Of a stretch of 64,000 bases of DNA, positions 1 to 9,856 are shown piece after piece. Source of the DNA: Polaribacter vadi (GTDB taxonomy: Bacteria > Bacteroidota > Bacteroidia > Flavobacteriales > Flavobacteriaceae). Every line of letters starts with the position of its first letter. The first letter of the stretch is position 1. Location: positions 286,114 through 350,113 of the forward strand of contig NZ_JAHKQL010000015.1 in assembly GCF_018861005.1 (NCBI RefSeq), in the 5' to 3' direction. Below the pieces are notes generated by a model. It was not told the DNA's origin. It made no database searches and saw nothing but the letters and a program-made list of their open reading frames with translations. A program made the translations under genes and the position numbers.

Positions 1-220
1 CTGCAGAAGCTGAATGCGCATCCGTAAACATTCGTCCTTCTTTAGCTAATTTATCGATATTCGGTGTTTGAAGCTTTGTTGCTCCATAACAACTCAAATC
101 GCCATAACCTAAATCATCTGCATTAATTAAAACAATGTTTGGAAGTTTCTGCTTATTTTGTAAGGCAAAAGATGACTGAGTCAAAATTAAGACGGCGAAA
201 AGTCTAACAATATTTTTCAT
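1..220 (-). CDS. Sulfatase (S1 family), N-terminal part only
   Basis: This is the first 73 codons of a sulfatase that runs off the left edge. The start [19 protein letters not shown] reads as a signal peptide. It is followed by [15 protein letters not shown], the N-terminal metal-binding Asp-Asp motif of S1 sulfatases, and then by [11 protein letters not shown] and FTDAHSASA. The window ends just before the position where the C-x-P-x-R formylglycine motif should lie, so the catalytic residue cannot be checked. It would be the seventh sulfatase of the locus and shows that the locus continues to the left. The 120 bp before its start hold no clear promoter or operator. Confidence 0.88.
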   Translation of the reverse strand, partial: MKNIVRLFAVLILTQSSFALQNKQKLPNIVLINADDLGYGDLSCYGATKLQTPNIDKLAKEGRMFTDAHSASA

Positions 221-340
221 TTAGTATATGTTTTTTTATATTTTCAGGATATGTTATTCTAACTTTAAAAGTTTCCCAAACTACTTTTTATGCTACTAGA
301 TTTAACAATATTTTTTTATAAAACATCTCTTCTATTAATG

Positions 341-1936
341 CTATTTCATTAATGTAATAATCTCAACAACAGGATTTTTTCCTGTAGTACATACAACTTT
401 ATATTTGTTATCTTTTATCAATTTGAAATCTGGAACTATTTGGATATTACCATGATCATTAATACGATATTGTATTTGTTCATTTAAACTGAATGAATGC
501 TGTTTTTTATTATCATTTAGCATAAAATTTACTCCATCAGATTCAACTAATATTCCTGAAGTTTCTTTGCGTTTTGTATGATGTATACTTGGAGGAATCC
601 ATGTTGGTCCTTTAGCTAAATCTATTTCTAAGTCACCATTCAACTCTAAAACAACCACAGGTAATGTTTGATTAAATGTATCTTTTGGAATAGTTGCTGT
701 TATTGTTGCCTTGTCTGTATTTTGAGTAAAAAGCACAGGTGTATTATTGCCTAAAATATAGGCCTTATTTACTTTGCTTTTAATCCCGTTTATATTGATG
801 GTTTTATTTTCATCACCAAAAAGATGTAAATAAACTTTTTTCTCCTTTGTTGTTATAGAACCCCATTTATACTCTCCCTTAAAAGGAGAACCTTTTGTTT
901 CATAAATAGATTTTCCATTTACTTTTGTCCATTTTGCGATATCTTTTAAACGCGCTGTTTCTTCAGGGGTAAAACAACCATCAGGTCCTGGGCCAATGTT
1001 TAATAGAAAATTTGAGTTTCTACAAGCACACTTTGACAACATTGAAATTACCTCTTCTGAAGGTTTCCAGTTTGAATCATTTTTGTCATAGCCCCAATTA
1101 TGTCTTAAAGTCATTATAGATTCAAGGTATCCTTCAGCACCAGGAGATGCTAACTCACGATCGCCTAAGTTTTCATAATCTCCAAGATTATTTCCAATTC
1201 GACTACTTACAACACAATTAGGTTGATATTTACGAACCAAATCATAACACATTTGATTTAAATCTGCATGTCTTTTTACGCCCATATCAAACCAAATTAA
1301 ATCGATTTGACCATAATTAGTTAATAATTCTTCTAAATGAGTTTTTACTATTTTTTTATAATCTTCTGGAACTACAGCAGCATTTCTTCTTACTTTTTTA
1401 TAATGATACCAATCTTTTTCATGTGAATAATAAATTCCAACACGCATACCTTGTTTATGGCATTCATCTATATATTCTTTCAACAAATCTTTTTTATAAG
1501 CTGACGACTTTACAACATTCCAGTCAGATGCTTTTGTATCAAACATGGCAAATCCATCATGATGCTTTGTGGTTAACACCATATATTTCATGCCTGCATC
1601 CTTGGCCATTTTTACCCATTCTGCTGGTTTGTAATTTACAGGATTAAATTGTTGTGCTTTTTTTTCATAAGCTTCCTTAGGGATATCAGCTAAAAGATAG
1701 ATCCATTCTGCACTTCCAGCTCCCATTTCTTTTCCATAATCAATGCCATTCCATTCTCCTCCAAAAGCAGAATAAACACCCCAATGTAAAAACATACCAA
1801 ACTTGGCATTGGACCACCAAGCCATTCTTTCTTGTTTTTCCAACTCAGTTTCACTCCACACTTTTTCTTGTGAAAAACTACCTTGAATTACTGAAAGATG
1901 AACGAGCAATGCAATAAATACCTTTTTCATAAACAT
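341..1936 (-). CDS. GH29 alpha-L-fucosidase
   Basis: 531 aa with a signal peptide ending near FSQ (residue 23). It is a retaining exo-fucosidase, probably periplasmic, that releases terminal alpha-L-fucose. The GH29 barrel shows KFGMFLHWGVYS (residues 45-56), [11 protein letters not shown] (124-134), YYSHEKDW (169-176) and the nucleophile motif IWFD with Asp near 217. A beta-sandwich follows, and a further C-terminal extension of about 100 residues (from about 440) is of unknown role. The third codon is also ATG (start at 1930) and gives a more typical signal peptide MKKVFIALL, so the true start may be 6 nt downstream. It follows the sulfatase at 1998-3566 with a short gap, consistent with one operon. 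The natural linkage or sulfation preference cannot be read from sequence. Confidence 0.92.
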   Translation of the reverse strand: MFMKKVFIALLVHLSVIQGSFSQEKVWSETELEKQERMAWWSNAKFGMFLHWGVYSAFGGEWNGIDYGKEMGAGSAEWIYLLADIPKEAYEKKAQQFNPVNYKPAEWVKMAKDAGMKYMVLTTKHHDGFAMFDTKASDWNVVKSSAYKKDLLKEYIDECHKQGMRVGIYYSHEKDWYHYKKVRRNAAVVPEDYKKIVKTHLEELLTNYGQIDLIWFDMGVKRHADLNQMCYDLVRKYQPNCVVSSRIGNNLGDYENLGDRELASPGAEGYLESIMTLRHNWGYDKNDSNWKPSEEVISMLSKCACRNSNFLLNIGPGPDGCFTPEETARLKDIAKWTKVNGKSIYETKGSPFKGEYKWGSITTKEKKVYLHLFGDENKTININGIKSKVNKAYILGNNTPVLFTQNTDKATITATIPKDTFNQTLPVVVLELNGDLEIDLAKGPTWIPPSIHHTKRKETSGILVESDGVNFMLNDNKKQHSFSLNEQIQYRINDHGNIQIVPDFKLIKDNKYKVVCTTGKNPVVEIITLMK

Positions 1937-1997
1937 ATATTGTTGTTTAAATTTTGTTTATTTTCTTGAAAACCTATTTCCGTAAAAAACTCCTAAT

Positions 1998-3566
1998 TTA
2001 TTTTATAGCAAAAGCTGCCTGTACCCAAGGAAAATCTATCTCATCATTCTTTTGTGGTTTTCCTGATGTACTTCTTCCATCATTAATTTGTTTGATTAAT
2101 AATTGCTTCAGTTCCTTTACTTTTTCAGGATGTTTTTCTGCTAAATTCACATGCTCTCCAACATCAATTTTTAAGTTATACAATATAATTTCTGGCAAGT
2201 CTTTTAACTTTTTTAAAGGTCTTCCCATAGCATTTAACCCTTTGTTTGCAGATACAATTAATTTCCAATCTCCTTTTCTTATAGCAAAAACACCTTCTTT
2301 GCTATGGTGAATAGTTGCTTCTCTTTCATATCCTTTTTGTTGTAACAACAAAGGCAACATACTATAACTGTCTTCTGCTTCATTATCTTTTAAATTATAA
2401 TTTACAATATCGGCAGTGGTTGCCATAAAATCTGTGGTACAAATGGTTGCATCAGAAATAGTATTAGGCTTGATTTTTTCTGGCCATTTTACGATAAAAG
2501 GAACTCGATGACCTCCTTCTAAATAGCTTCCTTTGTTTCCACTATAAATATAACTTGGGTTGTGTCCTTTAGATTTTAACACTCCATAATTGGCATTTGC
2601 CGCACATCCATTATCACTTGTAAAAATGATAATAGTATTGTCTTCTTCTCCACTTTCTTTAACTGCTTTAAATATTTGCCCCATTAAATCATCAATCATT
2701 AAAACAAAATCTGCGTAAGGATTTATTTTACTTTTTCCTTTCCAAGGTGCCGTTGGTAAAATTGGATTGTGTGGTGCTGGTAATGGTAAGTAGATAAAGT
2801 AAGGTTTATCGTCTTTTGCGTTTTCTTTGATATAAGAAACTGTTTTATCAACAAAAACAGGTAACACTTCTTCATGTTTAAAGTCATTAGAAATTGGTCC
2901 CTTTATCCAATACGCATATTTATTTGATTTTCTTTTTTGTTCAGAAATACCTGTTGGCTGCATCACCACTTTATCATTCTCTACATACACAAAAGGAGGC
3001 ATGTTTAGTGATGCTGCTAATAAATAGGAATAATCGAAACCTAAATCTAAAGCTCCTTTTTTTAAGGGTTTTGTATAATCTAATTGTTCCATTGGATACT
3101 TATCTTTAACACTAGAGTAATGTTCTAATTCTTTGCTAGTGTCTTTTAGATCCCAATTTAACCCCAAATGCCATTTACCAATATTTGCAGTTTTATAACC
3201 ATTTTGTTGTAACAAATCGGCTACAGTGAAACGATCATCTTTTATCAACATTGGTGAAGTACCCCAAGTAACAAATTGTTTTAATGGTGTTCTCCAATTG
3301 TATCTTCCTGTTATGATACCATATCTGGTTGGTGTACAAACTGAAGATGAAGTATGGGCATCTGTAAATCGCATTCCATCATCAGCTAACTGGTCTAAAT
3401 GTGGGGTATGTATTTTACTGTTTTCATTATAAACACTTAAATCTCCTATTCCTAAATCATCTGCTAATATGTAAATGATATTGGGTTTTTTGTTCTGAGA
3501 TTTATTTTGACCACTAACTGTGTAAATTAAAAATAACGTGAAGACAACTAATAGTTTTTGTTTCAT
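1998..3566 (-). CDS. Sulfatase, S1 family
   Basis: 522 aa, signal peptide ending near VSGQ (residue 20). The order of motifs is that of a formylglycine sulfatase: ILADDLGIGD (residues 33-42, calcium ligands), SSVCTPTR with the modified Cys at about 77, TGRYNWR, GKWHLG and, further on, TSDNG. It would remove sulfate esters from oligosaccharides in the periplasm. It is the first gene after a 224-bp gap that carries a promoter-operator like those of the main operons (3655-3718), so it probably leads a short unit with the GH29 downstream. The regiospecificity (2-O, 3-O or 4-O) is not assigned. Confidence 0.93.
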   Translation of the reverse strand: MKQKLLVVFTLFLIYTVSGQNKSQNKKPNIIYILADDLGIGDLSVYNENSKIHTPHLDQLADDGMRFTDAHTSSSVCTPTRYGIITGRYNWRTPLKQFVTWGTSPMLIKDDRFTVADLLQQNGYKTANIGKWHLGLNWDLKDTSKELEHYSSVKDKYPMEQLDYTKPLKKGALDLGFDYSYLLAASLNMPPFVYVENDKVVMQPTGISEQKRKSNKYAYWIKGPISNDFKHEEVLPVFVDKTVSYIKENAKDDKPYFIYLPLPAPHNPILPTAPWKGKSKINPYADFVLMIDDLMGQIFKAVKESGEEDNTIIIFTSDNGCAANANYGVLKSKGHNPSYIYSGNKGSYLEGGHRVPFIVKWPEKIKPNTISDATICTTDFMATTADIVNYNLKDNEAEDSYSMLPLLLQQKGYEREATIHHSKEGVFAIRKGDWKLIVSANKGLNAMGRPLKKLKDLPEIILYNLKIDVGEHVNLAEKHPEKVKELKQLLIKQINDGRSTSGKPQKNDEIDFPWVQAAFAIK

Positions 3567-3654
3567 TTTGTAAGTACATTTAAGGAGTAATGCAATACTA
3601 TATTTTGAATACTTATAGCTTTTTTTACTCCTGATTAAGAATTTCTATTTATTA

Positions 3655-3718
3655 CAAATTTGCTCTTAAATATCTTAACATACTTGCTCTTAACAACTAT
3701 TAATTTGCTAAAAACTAT
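3655..3718 (-). promoter_or_regulatory. Weaker copy of the HTCS-type operator with promoter box
   Basis: On the plus strand two TTGCT boxes start at 3684 and 3705 (21 bp apart). CTAT lies 13 bp after the first box where the strong sites have CCAT, and CTA starts 10 bp after the second box. CAAA at 3655-3658 sits where the strong sites have their -7 box; on the minus strand it gives CAAATTTG, one mismatch from TAnnTTTG. The box is 89 bp upstream of the sulfatase start at 3566. A third TTGCT at 3660-3664 is out of register. That this site binds the regulator encoded at 59240-63373 is inference from its spacing. Confidence 0.5.
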
Positions 3719-3790
3719 CATATTGGAATTCTTATGCCCTCAATTGTACTATCTTACAGTTTAATCAAGAAAAACCAGAAAAAATTTAAT

Positions 3791-5998
3791 TTAGTTTTTA
3801 ATCATTCCCATCTTGCTTACATCTAATGGTTCTATACCTAGTTTTAAAGCTGGACTATCTGCTTTAAATCCAAAATTTGCATTTTCTACATCAATAAACA
3901 TCGGGTCTCCAAATTGACTCATTTTCTCTTTTCCTAATAAACGCATTCTTTTAAAATGTGCATTCATCCAATTCGGATTTTTAGGATGATAATACAGATT
4001 TTCATCCATATCTGTTTGGTTTAAATTTGGAAGGTTTTTTACCTGATCTTTACGAGGTCTTTCTGCATAAGCATTTCCTCCATCAGGATGAGAAATAATA
4101 ATATTTTTATGTGCTTTTGATCCGGTTACAGGAACCCATTCAAAACTGATATATCCAAATCGTGGTGCTACTCTTGGCGCTACAATAATATTGTTGATGA
4201 TATCATTGACTCCTTTTGATGCAATTCCTGCACTAAAAGCGTAATTATTATAAAGAACATTACCAAAGATCAATGTTTCATGCTGATCATCATCACAACG
4301 AATTGGTGCTGGCATTGAATGTTCTAAATTATCATGTAAATAATTATAGCGAACGATATTTCCTGTACCTGCTCCAGAAACATAAATACAGTTACCATCA
4401 GACAATAATTGTACTGCATGTGTAATTTCATTATACTCTACAATATTATGTCTTGAGTGATTAAATTTTTCACGAACCTTCCAATTTTCATAGTTCTCTT
4501 TTGTGTTTTTAATAACCTCATCAGGAATTTCATGATGTCTGACTGTTCTTCCTCCCTCACCATTTAATCTTCTATCTGGCTCAATACGATTGGTAATTAA
4601 AATTCCAGCATATCCACTGTGATGAATATAATTGTGGGCAATTTGGTTGTAACCACTTTGCCAGGCCCAAATACCTGGAGAGTGCCATGTTATTTCACTA
4701 AAGTGATGAATATGATTATTGATAATTTTATTATGATGATTGACATCTTTAGTCCCTGGGCCATAACCTGCCAATAAAATTCCTGCTTCTCCTAGATAAG
4801 AAAACTCGCAATTTTCAACCTTATTCTTCTGAGCATGTAAATCAAAACGAACACCAGATCCACCAGAATTTACAAACTTACAATTGATAACTTCACAATT
4901 CTCTGCTCCTCTAAAACGTAATGCTGCTGTAGGTCTATCAAACATATCCCAATCATGTTGCATACCCCAACCCAATTGATCTTTATCATCTACCCAAGCT
5001 CTTCTATCTGCATGAGAAAATGTAATCCCTGAGAATGAAATACCTTTTACAGGTTGGTCTTTAGTGCCTTTATAATCGATATTTCCTTCTACGCGAATTA
5101 GTTCAGTTATTGTTGGTGCCAAAATTCCTTTTGGAGAACCATTATCTGTTGTATTGACTGGCCATAGGTAAATTTTTCGTGTTTCAGTATTTACTACCCA
5201 TTCTCCTGGTGTATCTAGGAATTCAAGTGAATTTTCAATCCAAGCAGAATAACCATCTTTTTTATGTACCCAATGTGCTAATTCTCCCATCGCATACGTT
5301 GATGATACTTTTGTTTTTGCTACTAATTTTTCCTCATCTACAGATTCTAATGGTAACATATTAATCATCCAAGCACGACTGGGTCTTATATTTAGTTCAA
5401 CATCTTTAAGATTTTCCCAATTCTTTATTTTTCCTTTTGGAAAGTGAACTGTTCTTTTATCACCCATTTTAGTGGGTATAAAACCTTCTGCTCTTGCACG
5501 ATTTAGGCGTCCTTTCCCATCATAGAGTGTATAAAATTTATCAATTCCATCTGGAATATCTGCTACCCAAACTTTTCCTTTTGCTACTTGTGGTAATTCA
5601 GGATGCGATTGTAATAATTCCCAATCATTTACGGAAACTCCTGCACTCACAATAGGTTTTTCTTTAGGATACGCAGCAAAAGTTAACTGTGTTGATACTG
5701 AATTTGATTTCTGATTTCCGTCTTCTATACCTAAAAAAAGTGTTTTATTTAATTGATGACGTCCACCACTTAAATAGATAAAAGCTGGTTTTGAATTTCC
5801 TTTATCACGAAATTCTCTAACGATTTCAAGAGCCTTTGGAATACTTGCTAAAGGAGCAACAGTGGTTCCAGATGCTTTATCATCACCTGAAATGGAGACG
5901 TATAACTCTATCTTTTCACTCAAATTGTTACATCCTGTTAAAAGGATTATACAAAGTGAAAAAAGCATCCACTTAAATTGGATTAAAATCGTTTTCAT
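3791..5998 (-). CDS. Right-handed beta-helix glycosidase, GH141-like
   Basis: 735 aa lipoprotein with lipobox LLTGC (Cys 23). After YVSISGDDKASGT the N-terminal region holds PLASIPKALEIVREFRD, typical of secreted beta-helix enzymes. The central and C-terminal part is rich in helix rungs such as NCEVINCKFVNSGGSG, NKVENCEFSYLGEAGI, HNKIINNHIHHFSE and HNIVEYNEIT. Full length and start motif fit GH141, which includes an alpha-L-fucosidase acting on complex glycans and is frequent in fucoidan loci. A polysaccharide-lyase-like beta-helix is the alternative. Its start is 3 nt past the stop of the preceding GH29 gene (6002), so the two are tightly coupled. Confidence 0.75.
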   Translation of the reverse strand: MKTILIQFKWMLFSLCIILLTGCNNLSEKIELYVSISGDDKASGTTVAPLASIPKALEIVREFRDKGNSKPAFIYLSGGRHQLNKTLFLGIEDGNQKSNSVSTQLTFAAYPKEKPIVSAGVSVNDWELLQSHPELPQVAKGKVWVADIPDGIDKFYTLYDGKGRLNRARAEGFIPTKMGDKRTVHFPKGKIKNWENLKDVELNIRPSRAWMINMLPLESVDEEKLVAKTKVSSTYAMGELAHWVHKKDGYSAWIENSLEFLDTPGEWVVNTETRKIYLWPVNTTDNGSPKGILAPTITELIRVEGNIDYKGTKDQPVKGISFSGITFSHADRRAWVDDKDQLGWGMQHDWDMFDRPTAALRFRGAENCEVINCKFVNSGGSGVRFDLHAQKNKVENCEFSYLGEAGILLAGYGPGTKDVNHHNKIINNHIHHFSEITWHSPGIWAWQSGYNQIAHNYIHHSGYAGILITNRIEPDRRLNGEGGRTVRHHEIPDEVIKNTKENYENWKVREKFNHSRHNIVEYNEITHAVQLLSDGNCIYVSGAGTGNIVRYNYLHDNLEHSMPAPIRCDDDQHETLIFGNVLYNNYAFSAGIASKGVNDIINNIIVAPRVAPRFGYISFEWVPVTGSKAHKNIIISHPDGGNAYAERPRKDQVKNLPNLNQTDMDENLYYHPKNPNWMNAHFKRMRLLGKEKMSQFGDPMFIDVENANFGFKADSPALKLGIEPLDVSKMGMIKN

Positions 5999-6001
5999 CG
6001 T

Positions 6002-7120
6002 TTATTTCTTTAAGCGTTTTCCAACTTCTTTTAACGTTTTAATGTCATCTGGAAAAACAGTTCCATCTGGTAATGGCCCAATATTTAATAATAAATTAGC
6101 TTTCATTTTTTTTGTGTGTGCTAACATTTCCATCACTTCATCAGTAGTTTTGTGTCCTACATCATTATCTCTATCATATCCCCAAGCATAAGGTTGCATT
6201 GTGTTGCAAATTTCTAAAGGAACATCTGACTCTCCTTTAAAATGACGTTCTGGAGCTTTAAAATCTTCAGTACCTAAAACGCCTTGTTTATAAGAAACCA
6301 AAACTTGAGGTTGAAGCGAATGTATGTGATCGTATAACTCTTGAATTTTCAATTCGGCTATTTTTTCTGGTGTAGAATTAGGCACAGCTCTACCATCTAA
6401 CCAAATTCCTGCAATAGGCCCATATTTGGTTAACAACTCTGTTATTTGATTTTTCATAAAATCTACATATAACTGCAAGTCTTGTTCTTCACCATATTTA
6501 TATGACTCTTCTTTAGGATTGTAATCTGGCTTTGGATTTCCACCCCAATCTTCTCTATTAGGCGAATGTGGATGTTTCCAATCACGTCCATGAGAATAAT
6601 AGAAAAATAATCCTAAGCCTTTTTTATGACATTGTTCTGCTAATTCTGCTACCAAATCGCGTTTTGCAGCACTATTTGTACTTTTAAAATCGCTAAATTC
6701 TGTATCGAACAAACTAAAACCATCATGATGTCTGGTAGTAATATTGATGTATTTCATGCCAGCATCTACAGCCAAATCTGTGATTAAATCTGCATCAAAA
6801 TTTTCAGCGGTAAATTTATCTGCTAATTTTGCATATTCATCAGGTCTAACTTTTGCACGCAATTGTACCCATTCTGCTGGTTTTGAATGTATTTCTCCCC
6901 AATATCCTTCAGTTAAACTAAATAATCCATAGTGAATGAACATGCCAAACTTTGCTTCTTCAAACCATTGCAAAGCAGCAACTCTTGGATTTTTTGCATA
7001 GGCATCTTCATACCCTTTTAAATAGGAGGGTACCTCAACTTGTTTTTTGCAACTAGTAATACTCAAAAAAATAATGAATACTCCAATAAACAGCCAGCTA
7101 ATATTTTTTAATATTTTCAT
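6002..7120 (-). CDS. Compact GH29 alpha-L-fucosidase
   Basis: 372 aa lipoprotein (lipobox SITSC, Cys 24). It keeps the GH29 barrel: KFGMFIHYGLFS (57-68), RHHDGFSLFDT (130-140), YYSHGRDW (174-181) and GIWLDG with the predicted nucleophile Asp near 242. The protein ends soon after LLLNIGPLPDG, so the C-terminal beta-sandwich present in the other GH29 proteins here is missing. The reading frame is intact and ends with a normal stop next to the following gene, so this looks like a natural single-domain form rather than a truncation. Exo-fucosidase activity is expected; the linkage is unknown. Confidence 0.9.
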   Translation of the reverse strand: MKILKNISWLFIGVFIIFLSITSCKKQVEVPSYLKGYEDAYAKNPRVAALQWFEEAKFGMFIHYGLFSLTEGYWGEIHSKPAEWVQLRAKVRPDEYAKLADKFTAENFDADLITDLAVDAGMKYINITTRHHDGFSLFDTEFSDFKSTNSAAKRDLVAELAEQCHKKGLGLFFYYSHGRDWKHPHSPNREDWGGNPKPDYNPKEESYKYGEEQDLQLYVDFMKNQITELLTKYGPIAGIWLDGRAVPNSTPEKIAELKIQELYDHIHSLQPQVLVSYKQGVLGTEDFKAPERHFKGESDVPLEICNTMQPYAWGYDRDNDVGHKTTDEVMEMLAHTKKMKANLLLNIGPLPDGTVFPDDIKTLKEVGKRLKK

Positions 7121-7137
7121 TTGCTAAAATTTAAATT

Positions 7138-9831
7138 TTAAGGTAATAGCAAAATTGTTGTTGCACCTTTATTACTTTCACGTCCATCGTTTCTTACTGA
7201 TGTAACTTTGAATATCATCTGACTGATTTTTTTAAGATCAGAAAGTTTATAAACAAAATCAGTATTAGTAATTTTAGAAGCGACCAACTCATAAGTTGGT
7301 GAGTTGCCTACAGCTCTATAAATGTTGTACGAAACAGCATCCTTACTTTTATTCCAAGAAAGTTTAACTTTATTATCTTTATTATCAATCTTCAATTTCG
7401 AAGGTGCATCCACAGAAGTAAATTCTGGAATCGCATTTATAACATAAGTTTTACCTACTTCTGTTTTAATAGTAATTAAATCATTATCCTTAACAACAAA
7501 TTTTACAGTTTTACCTTTTGATGTTTTAATAGTTGCTTTGGCAACATTTGGATATCTAAACTCTAAGATTCCTCCTGATTTAGACAATACTTCAAACTTC
7601 TTAGCTTGACCTTTTGACCAAGCTGCAGAAACTTCAAAATTACCACGAGCTAATAAACCATTATAACTCCCTTCTGACCAGTTTTTTGGCAAAGCAGTTA
7701 AAGGTGCAATTACATAATCTTGACTTTGCAAAAGCATTTCTGCAACTCCAGCTGTAGCACCATAATTCGCATCTGCTTGAAACAATGGGTCTCCACGATG
7801 ATCGTTAAATAAATTGTGTAAATAGTTTTCGCTTAGTAATTCTTTATAATAAGAATAAGCTTCTTCTTCATTATGTACTCTTGCCCACATTGCTATTCTT
7901 TCTGCACGTGCCCAACCAATGTTGGTTTTATGACCTCGTTTTAAGAGGCTAACTTCAGCAGCATCTAACCAAGCTGGAGTTTTGTCGTTAATCAATTGCC
8001 CTGGATATAAACCTAACAACATTGAAGTATGTCTATGATTAGGATCTCCTATATCATCGAAAAATTCTTCTTGACGAAATTCTTTAATCTGACCTGATTT
8101 TCCTATCTGGATTGGATCTAATAGAGGAAGTTGTGACTTGAATATTGGTAGTCTGACATCAGATTTTCCTAAAATTTCAGCACCTTTTAGGGTGTTGTGG
8201 TGGTTCTCGAAAAACATTTGTTGATCGAAAGTTGTACCTACTGTATTTCTTAACTTTTGTTCTGGACTAGATGATGGATTGGCTAATAAAAAACCATCAG
8301 TATTAGTAACGAATCTAGATACAAAGTTAGCCTGTTCATAAATTACTGGATATACTTTATTTGCTAACAAGGTTTTATTACGTGTATAATCGAAATAATC
8401 CCAAAACAGTAAACCAATCCATGAACCTGTTCCAAAACCTGCTACTTTAGATTTGGCAGGAATATCATAAGGATTACTCCAAAATGGCCCAGACCAACCA
8501 TTATCTCCATTAGCATCAAGCTCTGCACTATTAAACTCTTTAATATATTGTGTTGCATATAAACGTTGACGTGCTTCAAAAACTTTAAAATAATCTGCAT
8601 AAGATTCAAACAACTCAGTTAAATTAGTTGAAAAAACAGGTGCATACGCCATTTGTAAGTTTGTATCGTGTAAATATTGAGATGACCAAGGAGGTCTTTC
8701 ATAAACATTCCAAATTCCTTGTAAATGGGGTGGAAGTGTCCCCTTTCTAGAAGAACATATTAACATATAACGTCCATATTGAAATGCTAATTCCTCTAGG
8801 TATTTGCTAGAATTTCCATTTGGATATGCATCAATCAACTCGTTTGTTGGAATTTTAGGTTCATCAGCGCCCAAATTAAAATTCACTCTATTATAAAGAT
8901 TGGTATAATCTGCTAAATGATTTTTCAATAATTCGTTATAAGATTTTGCTGACGCATCTTCTAAATATGCAGTTACTTTTTTATGAGGATCTGGAAAACC
9001 TTCCAATTTTTTAGTTGGTTCATCCGTTAGAAATATTTGAGAATCTAGTTTATAATTGGTTCCGATTGCAATCAGAATTAAAGCACTATCAGCATCAGAA
9101 ACCCTAATTGTACCTTTTTTGGTTGCGTTCATTTTACCTCCTACAGGAATCACTTTGAACTGCCCTTCAAACTTGATTTTGTAGTAATTCATTATCCCAG
9201 AAAGGGTAATTATATTGTCTTTAGCAGAAACAGTACCTGATTTTGCTTCTCCTAAAAAAGGGATTGTTGGACGCAATGTAAATGATAATTTACCTTTTTC
9301 GGAGGCATTTAAACGAATTGCCATTACCTTGTCTGGATAACTTGTAAAGTATTCTCTTGAATATTTTACTCCATTTTGTTCATATTCTACAAAAGAAATA
9401 CCTTTATTTAAGTTTAATTCTTGCTTGTAGTTTTTAGTGTTCTGATGATCAAAATCAATATAAACTTCGGCAAAATTATTCAACCCTTTACGTCGAAGAC
9501 CACGATTTTTTTCTGCCCAGTCATATAAACTATTTTCAGTAATTTGGATTCGTTCTGTGGCAATACCACCAAAAACATTAACGCCCATGTAACCATTTCC
9601 CATTGGAATTGAACGATTTATCCAACCTTTATTATCATTAGTCGCTGGCTGATTATACCAAAGACGTAATGTTTTGTTGGGTTTATCAACTTTATTGGTA
9701 ACTGTGTTGTTTTTTTTAAGAGGATTAGTTGACGAAGATTTATTTACTGCGCAAGCAAAAATTGACGCATTAAAAACCATCAACATTAACAAATTACACG
9801 TATATAAAATAGATTTATTTTTAATTTTCAT
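7138..9831 (-). CDS. GH95 alpha-fucosidase/galactosidase with C-terminal FnIII-like domain
   Basis: 897 aa, probable lipoprotein (SIFAC, Cys 27). GH95 hallmarks are the N-terminal LWYNQPA and IPMGNGYMGVNVFGG, SSSPEQ with the likely general acid Glu near 524, HRHTSMLLGLYPG, and FQADANYGATAGVAEMLLQS with the likely base Asp near 684. The active-site segment that usually reads N-x-N is D-T-N here (about 389-391). Residues from about 800 to the end (APSKLKIDN, VKLSWNKSKDAVSYNIYRA) form a fibronectin-III-like module, an unusual tail for this family. Inverting exo-activity on alpha-1,2-linked fucose or galactose branches is the family expectation. It lies 17 bp before the compact GH29, in the same run. 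Confidence 0.9.
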   Translation of the reverse strand: MKIKNKSILYTCNLLMLMVFNASIFACAVNKSSSTNPLKKNNTVTNKVDKPNKTLRLWYNQPATNDNKGWINRSIPMGNGYMGVNVFGGIATERIQITENSLYDWAEKNRGLRRKGLNNFAEVYIDFDHQNTKNYKQELNLNKGISFVEYEQNGVKYSREYFTSYPDKVMAIRLNASEKGKLSFTLRPTIPFLGEAKSGTVSAKDNIITLSGIMNYYKIKFEGQFKVIPVGGKMNATKKGTIRVSDADSALILIAIGTNYKLDSQIFLTDEPTKKLEGFPDPHKKVTAYLEDASAKSYNELLKNHLADYTNLYNRVNFNLGADEPKIPTNELIDAYPNGNSSKYLEELAFQYGRYMLICSSRKGTLPPHLQGIWNVYERPPWSSQYLHDTNLQMAYAPVFSTNLTELFESYADYFKVFEARQRLYATQYIKEFNSAELDANGDNGWSGPFWSNPYDIPAKSKVAGFGTGSWIGLLFWDYFDYTRNKTLLANKVYPVIYEQANFVSRFVTNTDGFLLANPSSSPEQKLRNTVGTTFDQQMFFENHHNTLKGAEILGKSDVRLPIFKSQLPLLDPIQIGKSGQIKEFRQEEFFDDIGDPNHRHTSMLLGLYPGQLINDKTPAWLDAAEVSLLKRGHKTNIGWARAERIAMWARVHNEEEAYSYYKELLSENYLHNLFNDHRGDPLFQADANYGATAGVAEMLLQSQDYVIAPLTALPKNWSEGSYNGLLARGNFEVSAAWSKGQAKKFEVLSKSGGILEFRYPNVAKATIKTSKGKTVKFVVKDNDLITIKTEVGKTYVINAIPEFTSVDAPSKLKIDNKDNKVKLSWNKSKDAVSYNIYRAVGNSPTYELVASKITNTDFVYKLSDLKKISQMIFKVTSVRNDGRESNKGATTILLLP

Positions 9832-9856
9832 TTTTTAAATATTTTACTTAATTACT

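Noticed and set aside
1423..1647. Plus-strand open frames opposite the minus-strand genes (e.g. here, 1954-2310, 5862-6191, 43592-43904, 61086-61394)
   Set aside because: They lie fully or largely antisense to well-supported genes, have no family features, and arise from the low stop density opposite AT-rich coding sequence.
6002..7120. Short GH29 as a truncated pseudogene
   Set aside because: All barrel motifs, a lipoprotein signal and a normal stop are present; single-domain GH29 proteins are plausible.
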